From CADEDV01 sp036383515 (lineage in GTDB: Bacteria > Bacteroidota > Bacteroidia > Chitinophagales > Chitinophagaceae), in assembly GCA_036383515.1 (NCBI GenBank), contig DASVOE010000113.1:61745-125744 (forward strand): a DNA stretch of 64,000 nt, in the 5' to 3' direction. The stretch's first letter is position 1, and every line of letters starts with the position of its first letter. Position numbers and translations under genes: made by a program. The notes beneath the pieces were generated by a model. It did not search any database, had not been told where the DNA came from, and saw only the letters and a program-made list of their open reading frames with translations. Shown piece after piece: positions 1-10,293 of this stretch.

Positions 1-3000
1 ACAATTTGGCACCATGTTAATACTGCCCTGGGTATTATTCACAGCCACTCCGTTAATCCTGCTTTCAAAATTGTACTGACATACCGGGGCAGCGCCTGTG
101 AATGTTGATCCCTGTACTGATTTTGAATCATACTTCACAACCAGAACATATTGTGCTCCCGGCACAGCATTGCTGACGCATATTTGTCCCTGCCCGGTTG
201 AAACCTCTGTTCCGCTTGCAACGGATGTGCAATTGTTGTTAAACAGCGTTATCTGTTTACCCTGTTGAATACTGAACATTTTGAAACCACAACTATTCGT
301 TTGCACTACATCAATACAGAAGCTTGCTGAAGGTGCCGTAATGTAACTGAAGTAGAAGAATACACCAGGTGTAACATTAGAAACTTTCTGAGCCGAGCTT
401 GCATAACAAAGTTGTGCTAAAGGTTGTGCGCCATTCTTATAACTGTCGCAGGTTGTTGATGTCGGGAATATGTGTGCACTGCATTTATTTTGCGTAACAC
501 TTTGACTGCAGGTGGCCGAAAGATTACCTGCTCCATCTACAGCTTGCCATGTACGTGTATTTACAATAGCATCCCCGATATCTGTGCTGGTAGTTGAAAT
601 AACGTTGATAGTAACCCCTCCGCAATTATCGGTCGCAGTTGGTGCATCAAACGTTAAGGTCATGCCGCAGCCAATTGTTTTTGCTGATTGACAAGTCAGC
701 ACCGGTGCAGTTTGATCAACCCTTGTTACCGTGAACGAACAGTTTGCATTATTTCCACTTGCATCTGTAGCCGTTAAAATAATTGTTGTGCTACCTGTTC
801 CATTCAATATTGTACCAGGCGCAGGCGATTGTGTTATAGTGATATTCGCTGCCGCAGTACAATTATCACTTACCGTAGCCTGGCTCCTGTAATCAGGAAG
901 AGTCACGCTACAGGTTGATCCAAGCACCAGCGTCTTGCTCGAAGGGCAAATTATTGCTGGTGCTGTTTGATCAACCCTCGTCACTGTAAATGAGCAATTT
1001 GTGCTATTTCCGCTTGCATCAGTTGCGGTTAGCGTAACTGTAGTGCTACCTGTTCCGTTCAATACAGTACCTGCTGCAGGTGATTGTACAATAGTAATAT
1101 TTGCCTGTGCGGTGCAATTATCACTTACTGTTGCAAGGCTGCGATAGTCAGGCAGGTTTGCACTGCAGCTAGCTCCTAACACCAATGTCTTATTGGAAGG
1201 ACATAGTATTGTTGGTGGAATTGCATCTGTAGCTGTTATATTATACGTTACTGAAGCAACAGTACAACCCAACGCATCTGTTGCAGTTACTGAATAGGAA
1301 CCCGCGGCAAGACCTGTGCGATCCTGCGTTGTTGCTCCATCATTCCACAGATAAGTTACATTACCGTTTGCACCGCTAACAGTCACATCAATTGCCCCGT
1401 TTGATACTCCAGGACATGTTGCGTTTGTTACAGTTGCCGACAAGCTCATATTGCAAACTGAGCTGATCGTGATGGTAACTGTTGCAGTAGAACAATCTCC
1501 ATCAGCATCACATAATTTATAAGTAAACACATCGCTGCCGTTATAGCCTGCAGCTGGTGTATAGGTATACGTACCGTTGGCATTCATTGACACCGTACCA
1601 TGTGCAGCGCCGCCATTTGCTCCCACCAATGACCATACATTACCTCCATCACCGCTTGGTGTGTCATTCGTTGATGCGTTACCATTTACTGCTGTGTTCT
1701 GATTTGTTGAATTCACATCATTTACAGCTACGGGCACATCATCAACAGGATTGACAGTAATTGTTATAGTTGCTGTTGAACAATCGCCATCGCAATCACA
1801 CAATTGATAAGTAAATATGTCGCTACCGTTATAGTTCGGCGTTGGTGTATAGGTGTATGTACCGTTGGCATTCATGGTTACTGTGCCATGAGCAGCACCA
1901 CCGTTTGCACCCACCAGTGACCATGTATTTGCACAATCACCGCTTGGCAAATCGTTTGTTGCCGCATTACCAGTCACAGGTGTGTCCTCATTAGTAGTAG
2001 CTACATCATTCACGGCTGTTGGCGCATCATCAACAGGGTTAATTGTAATCGTTACTGTTGCTGTTGAACAGTCACCGTCAGCATCACAAAGTTTATAGCT
2101 GAATACATCGCTACCATTATAGTTAGCGGCTGGTGTGTAGGTGTAAGTACCATTCGCATTCATGGTTACCGTACCATGTGCAGCGCCACCGTTTGCACCC
2201 ACCAATGACCAAGCATTACCTCCATCACCACTTGGCGTGTCATTCGTTGATGCATTGCCGCTTACTGGCGTGTCTTCATTGGTCGAATTCACATCGTTCA
2301 CAGCTGTCGGTAAATCATCAACCGGGTTCACTGTAATTGTAACAGTTGCTGTTGAGCAATCACCATCACAATCGCACAACTGGTAAGTAAATACATCACT
2401 GCCGTTATAATTAGCAGCAGGCGTGTAGGTATAAGTGCCGTTCGCATTCATTGTTACCGTGCCATGAGTAGCACCTCCATTTGCTCCTACAAGCGACCAT
2501 GTGTTTGCACAATCACCACTTGGGGTATCATTAGTTGCTGCATTACCAGTTACAGGTGTATCTTCATTGGTAGTAGCTACATCATTCACGGCTGTTGGTG
2601 CATCATCAACAGGATTAATTGTAATTGTTACTGTTGCTGTTGAACAATCACCATCAGCATCGCATAATTTATAAGTAAACACATCGCTGCCGTTATAGTT
2701 TGCAGCTGGCGTATAGGTATAAGTACCGTTCGCATTCATGGTTACAGTGCCGTGTGTTGCTCCTCCGTTCGGCCCCACTAATGACCAAACATTACCTCCG
2801 TCACCACTCGGTGTATCATTAGTTGATGCATTACCGCTTACCGGTGTATCCTCATTGGTAGTAACTACATCATTCACGGCTATTGGTGCATCATCAACAG
2901 GGCTAATTGTAATCGTTACTGTTGCAGTTGAACAGTCACCATCAGCATCGCATAATTTATAAGTAAACACATCACTGCCGTTATAATTAGGCGCCGGAGT

Positions 3001-6000
3001 ATAAGTATAAGTGCCATCCGGGTTCATTGTAACTGTACCATGAGTTGCACCGCCATTAGCTCCCACTAATGACCAAACATTACCTCCATCACCGCTTGGC
3101 GTGTCATTCGTTGATGCGTTACCACTTATAGGTGTATCCTCATTGGTTGTGGCTACATCATTCACAGCTGTTGGTGCGTCATCAACGGGGTTAATTGTAA
3201 TCGTTACTGTTGCAGTTGAACAGTCTCCGTCAGCATCACATAATTTATAAGTAAACACGTCGCTGCCATTATAGTTAGCGGCTGGCGTATAGGTATAAGT
3301 GCCGTTCGCATTCATGGTTACAGTGCCATGAGTTGCGCCGCCGTTGGCTCCCACTAATGACCAAACATTACCTCCATCACCACTCGGTGTATCATTAGTT
3401 GATGCATTGCCATTTACCGGTGTATCCTCGTTGGTAGTAGCCACATCATTCACCGCAGTTGGAGCATCATCAACAGGGTTAATTGTAATCGTTACTGTTG
3501 CAGTTGAACAGTCACCATCAGCATCGCATAATTTATAAGTAAACACATCGCTGCCGTTATAATTAGGTGCCGGAGTATAAGTATAAGTGCCATCCGGGTT
3601 CATTGTAACTGTACCATGAGTTGCACCGCCATTGGCTCCCACTAATGACCAAACATTACCTCCATCACCGCTCGGCGTGTCATTCGTTGAGGCGTTGCCG
3701 CTTACTGGTGTATCCTCATTGGTTGTGGCTACATCGTTCACAGCTGTTGGTGCATCATCAACGGGGTTAATTGTAATCGTTACTGTTGCAGTTGAGCAGT
3801 CACCGTCCGCATCGCAAAGTTTATACGTGAATACATCACTGCCGTTATAGTTTGCAGCAGGTGTATAGGTATAAGTGCCGTTCGCATTCATGGTTACTGT
3901 GCCATGAGTTGCGCCGCCGTTGGCTCCCACTAATGACCAAACATTACCTCCATCACCACTCGGTGTGTCATTCGTTGATGCGTTGCCGCTTACTGGTGTA
4001 TCCTCATTGGTGCTGTTAACATCATTGACGGCTGTTGGTGCATCATCAACAGGGCTAATTGTAATCGTTACTGTTGCAGTTGAACAGTCACCATCAGCAT
4101 CGCATAATTTATAAGTAAACACATCACTGCCGTTATAATTAGGCGCCGGAGTATAAGTATAAGTGCCATCCGGATTCATTGTAACTGTACCATGAGTTGC
4201 ACCTCCGTTGGCTCCCACTAATGACCAAACATTACCTCCATCACCGCTTGGCGTGTCATTCGTTGATGCGTTACCACTTATAGGTGTATCCTCATTGGTT
4301 GTGGCTACATCGTTCACAGCTGTTGGCGCATCATCAACAGGATTAATTGTAATTGTTACTGTTGCTGTTGAACAATCAGCATCGCATAATTTATAAGTAA
4401 ACACATCGCTGCCGTTATAGTTTGCAGCAGGTGTATAGGTATAAGTGCCGTTCGTATTCATGGTTACTGTGCCATGAGTTGCACCGCCATTTGTTCCTAC
4501 TAATGACCAAACATTACCTCCATCACCACTCGGCGTGTCATTCGTTGATGCGTTGCCGCTTACTGGTGTATCCTCATTGGTGCTGTTAACATCATTGACG
4601 GCTGTTGGTGCATCGTCAACAGGATTGACTGTTATAGTAACTGTTGCAATTGAGCAATCACCATCACAATCGCACAATTGGTAAGTAAATACATCACTGC
4701 CGTTATAATTAGCAGCAGGCGTATAGGTATAAGTGCCGTTGGCATTCATTGTTACTGTGCCATGAGTAGCACCTCCGTTAACTCCTACAAGCGACCATGT
4801 GTTTGCACAATCACCACTTGGGGTATCATTTGTTGCTGCATTACCAGTTACAGGTGTGTCTTCGTTGGTAGTAGCTACATCATTCACCGCTGTCGGAGCA
4901 TCATCAACAGGATTAATTGTAATCGTTACTGTTGCTGTCGAACAATCACCATCAGCATCACAAAGTTTATACGTGAATACATCACTGCCGTTATAGTTTA
5001 CAGCAGGTGTATAGGTATAAGTGCCGTTCGCATTCATGGTTACAGTGCCGTGTGTTGCACCGCCATTGGCTCCCACTAATGACCAAACATTACCTCCATC
5101 ACCACTCGGCGTGTCATTCGTTGATGCGTTGCCGCTTACTGGTGTATCCTCATTGGTGCTGTTAACATCATTGACGGCTGTTGGTGCGTCATCAACAGGA
5201 TTGACTGTTATAGTAACTGTTGCAGTTGAGCAATCACCATCACAATCGCACAATTGGTAAGTAAATATATCACTGCCGTTATAATTAGCAGCAGGCGTAT
5301 AGGTATAAGTTCCGTTCACATTCATGGTTACTGTGCCATGAGTTGCGCCTCCGTTAGCTCCCACAAGCGACCATGTATTTGCACAATCGCCACTTGGGGT
5401 ATCATTTGCTGCTGCATTGCCAGTTACAGGTGTGTCTTCGTTGGTAGTGGCCACATCATTCACGGCTGCAGGCGTATCATCAACAGGATTAACTGTTATA
5501 GTAACTGTTGCCGTTGAACAATCACCATCACAATCACATAATTGATAAGTAAACACATCACTGCCGTTATAGTTTGCAGCAGGCGTATAGGTATAAGTAC
5601 CGTTCGCATTCATGGTTACAGTGCCGTGTGTTGCTCCTCCGTTCGGCCCCACTAATGACCATGTATTGGCACAGTCACCGCTGGGTGTATCATTAGTTGC
5701 CACACTGCCTGTTACCGGTGTGTCTTCATTTGTTGTAGCCACATCATTTACTGCAGTGGGTGCATCATCAACAGCGTTGATCGTAATCGTTACTGTCGCC
5801 GTTGAACAATCACCATCAGCATCACATAATTTATAAGTAAATACATCGCTGCCGTTATAATTTGCAGCAGGTGTATAGGTATAAGTTCCGTCATTATTCA
5901 TCGTCACGGTACCATGAGCGGCACCACCATTGGTTCCTACCAATGACCAGGTGTTTCCACCATCAGCACTCGGTGTATCATTTGTTGCTGCATTTCCAGT

Positions 6001-8760
6001 TACCGGTGTGTCTTCATTCGTTGTATTGACATCGTTTGCTGCTACAGGCAAATCATCAACAGGAATTACTGTAACTGCAACAGTAGCAGTTGAACAATCT
6101 CCGTCAGTATCGCATAACTGGTAAGTGAATGCATCGGGCCCGTTATAGTCAGGCGCTGGTGTATAGGTATACGTACCATCGGGATTCATTGTAACTGTAC
6201 CGTGAGCTGCTCCTCCATTAGGGCCTGCTAATGACCATGTATTACCACCATCTTCACTGGGCGTATCGTTGGTTGCGACATTACCACTCACTGGTGTATC
6301 TTCATTCGTAGCGATTATATCATTCACTGCAAGGGGTGAATGATCACAAATTTTTAAATCGAATAAAAATGCTTTACCTACTCCGTTATTACCGGATGTA
6401 AGGCTAAATAAAGTACCTAAGGTATTACCAAGATTAAGCAACCCGCTTCCGAAATCCAGTGTTCGTGAAGGAGAGCCTACCAGAACAGTTGGATTAGATG
6501 TGCCGCCTTTTACTTTTCCGGCACCAGCCACACTGTATCCAATTAATGAAGTAGTATTAATTCCAAGGAATGCATCTTCGTATGCAGTTAATGTCCAAAC
6601 AGGAGCCGATTGATAGGTACCACCTGCATTACCGAGATAAACATAAGCAGCGCCGCCTGCAACATTTGCATTGAGTAATTGAACTCCGGATGAAGCAGGT
6701 TCGCCAACAACTATATCCCCGTATCCATCACAATTCACATCAAGAACGTTATCCAATGAATAGCCAAATAATAGGTTGGACTGAATTAACTGAAGCACAT
6801 TATTACTGTTGCGTGGTGAACTCAGCACCTGGTCCGGTGCAACATATCCTGATGGTGAAGATCCTTTCTTTTTAAACACACTGACCGTACCGGTTTTTAA
6901 GTCCAACCCCAGTACATTAATAATAGCTCCTCCCAACGGAGCACCTACAAGTATATTACCATTTCTGACGCCTGCAGCAGTTCTTACACCTCTTACAGAT
7001 TCCCCAAACAAGTTGGCAACGTTTGCTATTGAGCCAATAAGATTTGTCAATAACCCGCCAGATGTTGCAGTAAGTACTGCTCCCGGGTTCACATTTACAC
7101 CAGAGCCTGTGCCGTAATAAACGATGGCGCTTCCCTGTAATAATTTTCCATTTAATAAAGCACTGATGGAACCTGCATTAATACCAGCAGGCGCAGTTGC
7201 AACTACATCAGGTCTTCCATCTCCATTATAATCGCCGGTTCCGTCAACCGCATAGCCGAATAATAATCCATCAATATTTGAACTCAGCAAACCCAACCCC
7301 AACAAACTTTGTTTAATGGGTTCCAGTTTTACCTGGCTAATGTTATTAAGATTGCTTGCAGTAAGAAAAACAAAAGCTCCGCCTGATTGTACATCTGCAA
7401 CATCACCTAATAAACCCGTTTTGATTCCTGCATAAGTGGGCGCACCGATTATGATATCTTTTTTGTTATCCGCATTCAGATCTTCTGTTACAGCAACGGA
7501 AAATCCGAATAAGGCTCTGACAGAAAGGTTAATTCCGTTTCGCAGAATACCGTTCCCGCTCAATTGTAGTGTAAGTAATGGACTTGTATTTGTACTTAAA
7601 GTAGCTCCACTAAAAACATAGGCTTTACCAACATTACCACTTGCAGTATTACCACCTCCTATAGAAATGGTAACCCTGTCCAACGGTGCTCCCACTATAA
7701 TATCGTTTTTACCATCACCGGTTATATCACCGCCGGCAAGACTGAATCCGAATAATGCACCTGCAACCAATGTTGTTGGCTGAAGTTTAGCACTTGGTAG
7801 TATGGGTAAACCGGATGAACTTCCATAATAAACAAACACGCCGCCAACAGCTGCTAAACTACCTGTTCCGGAAATAAGATCAACCATGGCAGGGGCGCCA
7901 ATTGCAACATCAGCATAGCCGTCAGCATTTACATCACCCAGGCCTGCAACAGAAAAACCATACGCTGCATTGATGGCAAGTTGACCAACAAGACCCGGCA
8001 GTATTCCATCCGCACTCGTGGTCCATACAGGGGTTTGATTGAGTGGATCAATTGTAATGGGATACTGAGCTGATTTATCATCTACTACAATCGCTAACGT
8101 GTTTTCATCACGCAGCTTCATACTTGCATTTAATGGCTGGTGATTGGCATCCCAAACTTTAAGATCTTTATAAAAAAGCCGGTTAACTCCATTTTTGTCT
8201 TTAAGAAGTAGTTCATTATTTTGTACAGAAGCTAACAGATCACCCTGCACCTGCAATACTACTTCAAGGTTTTTATCGCCCCCAGGTTTTTGAGAAACAA
8301 TAAAATTTTGTCGTAACCCTTTTTCGTTATTAATATATTCAATGTCAAATTGTGAAAATCCGTAACGAAGGCCGTGTTTAGTAACGGCCGTTGTATATTG
8401 ACCAGTGGCAGTAAAACTATTGTCGCCCTTACTGATTTGTATAAATTCAAACCCTGCTTCCCAATTTTCTGACGCTGCACGTTCGTTTTTAAATTGTACC
8501 GGCGATACTTTATAACCTGAATTTGTAAACGTAAGCCCTATTTTTTGAGCATTGTTTACCGCATAAAATTCAAACGATGGCTGGCTGGTCTTTTTGAAAT
8601 CATACTCTCCTTCTGTAATGAATTTCTGGGCCTCCTGCAACCAGTTTTTATCAATATAATTTTCTGACTGATTTAATCTTGAATTGTTGTTGACGGGAAA
8701 TTGAGCTATAGCCAGATGCTGTATCAATAGCAGGCTAACCAGGAGTAGATTAATCCTCAT
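1..8760 (-). CDS. Giant secreted FG-GAP / Ig-like repeat / HYR protein, 3' end beyond window
   Basis: Open for 2920 codons from an ATG at 8760-8758 to the left window edge with no stop seen, so the C-terminus is missing. Residues 1-20 form a signal peptide (MRINLLLVSLLLIQHLAIAQ). Residues about 270-800 hold FG-GAP (integrin beta-propeller-like) repeats with Ca-binding loops such as GDVNADGYADVAIGAP, GDYNGDGRPDV and DVNCDGYGDIVVGEP. Residues about 807-2430 are 17 tandem 96-residue Ig/cadherin-like repeats (core NEDTPVTGN...GTYTYTP...DGDCSTATV). From about 2500 on are HYR-like modules (VDQTAPVLTC, ATDNCGG). This is the architecture of large Bacteroidota surface adhesins usually exported by T9SS; the expected C-terminal sorting domain would lie outside the window. 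Role in adhesion is inferred from architecture. Plus-strand ORFs inside it are shadows. Confidence 0.93.
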   Translation of the reverse strand, partial: MRINLLLVSLLLIQHLAIAQFPVNNNSRLNQSENYIDKNWLQEAQKFITEGEYDFKKTSQPSFEFYAVNNAQKIGLTFTNSGYKVSPVQFKNERAASENWEAGFEFIQISKGDNSFTATGQYTTAVTKHGLRYGFSQFDIEYINNEKGLRQNFIVSQKPGGDKNLEVVLQVQGDLLASVQNNELLLKDKNGVNRLFYKDLKVWDANHQPLNASMKLRDENTLAIVVDDKSAQYPITIDPLNQTPVWTTSADGILPGLVGQLAINAAYGFSVAGLGDVNADGYADVAIGAPAMVDLISGTGSLAAVGGVFVYYGSSSGLPILPSAKLQPTTLVAGALFGFSLAGGDITGDGKNDIIVGAPLDRVTISIGGGNTASGNVGKAYVFSGATLSTNTSPLLTLQLSGNGILRNGINLSVRALFGFSVAVTEDLNADNKKDIIIGAPTYAGIKTGLLGDVADVQSGGAFVFLTASNLNNISQVKLEPIKQSLLGLGLLSSNIDGLLFGYAVDGTGDYNGDGRPDVVATAPAGINAGSISALLNGKLLQGSAIVYYGTGSGVNVNPGAVLTATSGGLLTNLIGSIANVANLFGESVRGVRTAAGVRNGNILVGAPLGGAIINVLGLDLKTGTVSVFKKKGSSPSGYVAPDQVLSSPRNSNNVLQLIQSNLLFGYSLDNVLDVNCDGYGDIVVGEPASSGVQLLNANVAGGAAYVYLGNAGGTYQSAPVWTLTAYEDAFLGINTTSLIGYSVAGAGKVKGGTSNPTVLVGSPSRTLDFGSGLLNLGNTLGTLFSLTSGNNGVGKAFLFDLKICDHSPLAVNDIIATNEDTPVSGNVATNDTPSEDGGNTWSLAGPNGGAAHGTVTMNPDGTYTYTPAPDYNGPDAFTYQLCDTDGDCSTATVAVTVIPVDDLPVAANDVNTTNEDTPVTGNAATNDTPSADGGNTWSLVGTNGGAAHGTVTMNNDGTYTYTPAANYNGSDVFTYKLCDADGDCSTATVTITINAVDDAPTAVNDVATTNEDTPVTGSVATNDTPSGDCANTWSLVGPNGGATHGTVTMNANGTYTYTPAANYNGSDVFTYQLCDCDGDCSTATVTITVNPVDDTPAAVNDVATTNEDTPVTGNAAANDTPSGDCANTWSLVGANGGATHGTVTMNVNGTYTYTPAANYNGSDIFTYQLCDCDGDCSTATVTITVNPVDDAPTAVNDVNSTNEDTPVSGNASTNDTPSGDGGNVWSLVGANGGATHGTVTMNANGTYTYTPAVNYNGSDVFTYKLCDADGDCSTATVTITINPVDDAPTAVNDVATTNEDTPVTGNAATNDTPSGDCANTWSLVGVNGGATHGTVTMNANGTYTYTPAANYNGSDVFTYQLCDCDGDCSIATVTITVNPVDDAPTAVNDVNSTNEDTPVSGNASTNDTPSGDGGNVWSLVGTNGGATHGTVTMNTNGTYTYTPAANYNGSDVFTYKLCDADCSTATVTITINPVDDAPTAVNDVATTNEDTPISGNASTNDTPSGDGGNVWSLVGANGGATHGTVTMNPDGTYTYTPAPNYNGSDVFTYKLCDADGDCSTATVTITISPVDDAPTAVNDVNSTNEDTPVSGNASTNDTPSGDGGNVWSLVGANGGATHGTVTMNANGTYTYTPAANYNGSDVFTYKLCDADGDCSTATVTITINPVDDAPTAVNDVATTNEDTPVSGNASTNDTPSGDGGNVWSLVGANGGATHGTVTMNPDGTYTYTPAPNYNGSDVFTYKLCDADGDCSTATVTITINPVDDAPTAVNDVATTNEDTPVNGNASTNDTPSGDGGNVWSLVGANGGATHGTVTMNANGTYTYTPAANYNGSDVFTYKLCDADGDCSTATVTITINPVDDAPTAVNDVATTNEDTPISGNASTNDTPSGDGGNVWSLVGANGGATHGTVTMNPDGTYTYTPAPNYNGSDVFTYKLCDADGDCSTATVTITISPVDDAPIAVNDVVTTNEDTPVSGNASTNDTPSGDGGNVWSLVGPNGGATHGTVTMNANGTYTYTPAANYNGSDVFTYKLCDADGDCSTATVTITINPVDDAPTAVNDVATTNEDTPVTGNAATNDTPSGDCANTWSLVGANGGATHGTVTMNANGTYTYTPAANYNGSDVFTYQLCDCDGDCSTATVTITVNPVDDLPTAVNDVNSTNEDTPVSGNASTNDTPSGDGGNAWSLVGANGGAAHGTVTMNANGTYTYTPAANYNGSDVFSYKLCDADGDCSTATVTITINPVDDAPTAVNDVATTNEDTPVTGNAATNDLPSGDCANTWSLVGANGGAAHGTVTMNANGTYTYTPTPNYNGSDIFTYQLCDCDGDCSTATITITVNPVDDVPVAVNDVNSTNQNTAVNGNASTNDTPSGDGGNVWSLVGANGGAAHGTVSMNANGTYTYTPAAGYNGSDVFTYKLCDADGDCSTATVTITISSVCNMSLSATVTNATCPGVSNGAIDVTVSGANGNVTYLWNDGATTQDRTGLAAGSYSVTATDALGCTVASVTYNITATDAIPPTILCPSNKTLVLGASCSANLPDYRSLATVSDNCTAQANITIVQSPAAGTVLNGTGSTTVTLTATDASGNSTNCSFTVTRVDQTAPAIICPSSKTLVLGSTCSVTLPDYRSQATVSDNCTAAANITITQSPAPGTILNGTGSTTIILTATDASGNNANCSFTVTRVDQTAPVLTCQSAKTIGCGMTLTFDAPTATDNCGGVTINVISTTSTDIGDAIVNTRTWQAVDGAGNLSATCSQSVTQNKCSAHIFPTSTTCDSYKNGAQPLAQLCYASSAQKVSNVTPGVFFYFSYITAPSASFCIDVVQTNSCGFKMFSIQQGKQITLFNNNCTSVASGTEVSTGQGQICVSNAVPGAQYVLVVKYDSKSVQGSTFTGAAPVCQYNFESRINGVAVNNTQGSINMVPNC
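1465..6345 (-). repeat. 17 tandem 288-bp in-frame repeats
   Basis: A conserved ATG-complement (cat) sits at 1585, 1873, 2161, 2449 and so on up to 6187, every 288 bp, giving 17 copies. The only period break is a 6-bp in-frame deletion near 4376, where one spacing is 282 bp. Copies differ by diagnostic variants that recur every second unit: 'ccatccgggttcat' near 3026, 3602 and 4178 alternates with 'ccgttcgcattcat' near 2738, 3314 and 3890. There is therefore a 576-bp higher-order unit. All copies encode Ig/cadherin-like domains of the giant protein. Confidence 0.95.
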
Positions 8761-9037
8761 AATTTAAGGTTTAGCTTAACGTGAAAAAATAACGGTAGTC
8801 ATAGCAGATACCAGACAAAAAAACTCATGCGGAATCTTTGAAATTCCGGTATAAAAGGACGAAACCTTTGGTGGTGTAATAAAACAAGGGCTTTCGAATG
8901 ATAATGGACCAGGAAGTGATAATTCAGAATTGCTTTTATATTCAATGAAGCTCAAATCTCTTTTTAAGTTTCATCATTTAATACCCCAACTTGTTCAAAA
9001 AGTAATTGTAAAACTATCGGGGATCATACGTTTTATT
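8761..9037. other. Gene-free upstream region of the giant repeat gene
   Basis: No convincing ORF. The stretch is AT-rich and lies between the divergently placed end of the AraC gene and the start of the giant gene. It presumably holds the promoter of the giant gene on the minus strand, but no clear TAnnTTTG element was found. It ends at the short mobile element at 9038. Confidence 0.5.
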
Positions 9038-9178
9038 AGTAGTGTATCAGTTTCAAAACTTATCAGGCACTTTTTATTTCACGCAAAGGCACAAAGAAAA
9101 TAAGTCGCCAAGGATACAATCATTGCGTCTTAGATTACTTAGCGGCCTTGTGTGAAAAATTCAAACTGGTACACTACC
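9038..9178 (+). mobile_element. 141-bp MITE-like element, copy 1
   Basis: Terminal inverted repeats are AGTAGTGTATCAGTTT at the left and the complement of GGTAGTGTACCAGTTT at the right. The element is flanked by the perfect direct repeat gttttatt (9030-9037 and 9179-9186), which fits an 8-bp target-site duplication. It has no coding capacity. A second copy of identical length lies in opposite orientation at 45020-45160, with about 17 mismatches over 141 aligned bases. Inside, subterminal TTTCACGCAAAGGC and GCCTTGTGTGAAA form a further inverted pair. Confidence 0.85.
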
Positions 9179-9231
9179 GTTTTATTTCTTTGTTATAAAA
9201 CTTCGTACATTTTTTATATGAAATAAAAAAT

Positions 9232-9250
9232 GAGCCCGCTCTTCCGGGCA
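9232..9250 (-). terminator. Terminator of the AraC-type gene
   Basis: Read on the minus strand, GCCCG-gaagag-CGGGC is followed by TCATTTTTT, a short GC-rich hairpin with a T-run. It lies 42 bp beyond the stop of the AraC-family gene that ends at 9292. Confidence 0.7.
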
Positions 9251-9291
9251 GACCCATTCTTTTGAACTCAAGAATTAAAAAACCGCAAACA

Positions 9292-10293
9292 CTAATTTAT
9301 TTGCCTGAACAAACTTTTTTGTAACGCCCCGGGTAAACAACCATTGTGTTTTTTAAACAGGGCGATAAAATGGCTTACTTTTTCGTAACCCAGTACGTAA
9401 GCTGTTTCTGTAATTGTTTCATTGCACGCACTGACCCGCACTTTTGCCTGGGCCATTTTCAATTCCATATAATACTCACTGATGTTTTTGCCATAAATGA
9501 TTTTAAAGTTTCTTTTCAGTGTGGATTCACTTAATGCAAATTTCCTGGAGATAACTTTCAGATTGGGTAAACTATCATAAAGACTGTTTACCAGTTCAGC
9601 CGCTACCTGGTGGATAACCGATTCGTACCTATTTAGTATTGGCCTCAGTAATTGACCTTGTGTAGATTTATTTATAAACTCGTGTATCAGTGTAACTGCT
9701 CTTGATTTAAGAAAAAGCGAACCAGATTGTTTCAGTTTTTTATTGTCGAAAATGTCAAAGATCATTTTCTTTTCGATTGCAGTATAGCTTTCAATATAAA
9801 AGCCCGGCGTATTGTTATGGATGATCCCGCAAATAAAATCCCTTGTCTCTCCGTGCATTGAAGCTGTTTCTTTTTCAATCCACTCTTTCGTAAAGGAAAT
9901 GCTGACAAACCGCGCAGGAATATGAGGAGAAATAGTGAATTTAAAATCAGCCCTGCTGCATGAAAACACGGTGTTCCAGAGATTACCCATCCGGGTATTT
10001 TTCCCCATTGAATTTTGTAACAAAAAAGCCTCAGGGGTTAAACAATAGATTAATGAAAAAAGCAGGGAAGTATTTCCTGCGGGCGGGCGGCAATTTAATG
10101 CAACCTGCTGATTCAAATTGCAATCACAAATTTTGACAATAAGGCCCTCATCAAAAGTAATCGTCTCCAGGGTGCCCGTTCCAGTTTCTTCAGCGATACA
10201 AACCTTACCATCAACACAATCACCAATCATGAACCGGGTAAATGCTTTATCAGTTTCAGCACCTCCCCTGTTTCCATAGAACAGGTTAAACAT
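9292..10293 (-). CDS. AraC-family transcriptional regulator
   Basis: 333 residues. The C-terminal part (about 235-330) is a typical AraC/XylS double helix-turn-helix: KVISRKFALSESTLKRNFK followed by GKNISEYYMELKMAQAKV and ETAYVLGYEKVSHFIALFKK. The N-terminal 220 residues are a divergent sensory domain of unknown ligand. The gene is paralogous to its upstream neighbour at 10579-11583: both share the organisation, the 'YCLTPEAF / YSLTPGIF' segment and the HTH layout. The N-terminal domain lacks an obvious cupin signature that would identify a ligand, and no target gene can be named. Confidence 0.88.
   Translation of the reverse strand: MFNLFYGNRGGAETDKAFTRFMIGDCVDGKVCIAEETGTGTLETITFDEGLIVKICDCNLNQQVALNCRPPAGNTSLLFSLIYCLTPEAFLLQNSMGKNTRMGNLWNTVFSCSRADFKFTISPHIPARFVSISFTKEWIEKETASMHGETRDFICGIIHNNTPGFYIESYTAIEKKMIFDIFDNKKLKQSGSLFLKSRAVTLIHEFINKSTQGQLLRPILNRYESVIHQVAAELVNSLYDSLPNLKVISRKFALSESTLKRNFKIIYGKNISEYYMELKMAQAKVRVSACNETITETAYVLGYEKVSHFIALFKKHNGCLPGALQKSLFRQIN

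Noticed and set aside
1465..6345. Regularly spaced repeats resembling an array such as CRISPR
   Set aside because: The unit is 288 bp, fully coding, without spacer/repeat alternation and without cas genes.
1557..7621. About 18 plus-strand ORFs of 60-130 codons
   Set aside because: They recur every 288 bp and lie antisense to one uninterrupted minus-strand frame with signal peptide and recognisable domains; they are shadows of the repeat gene.
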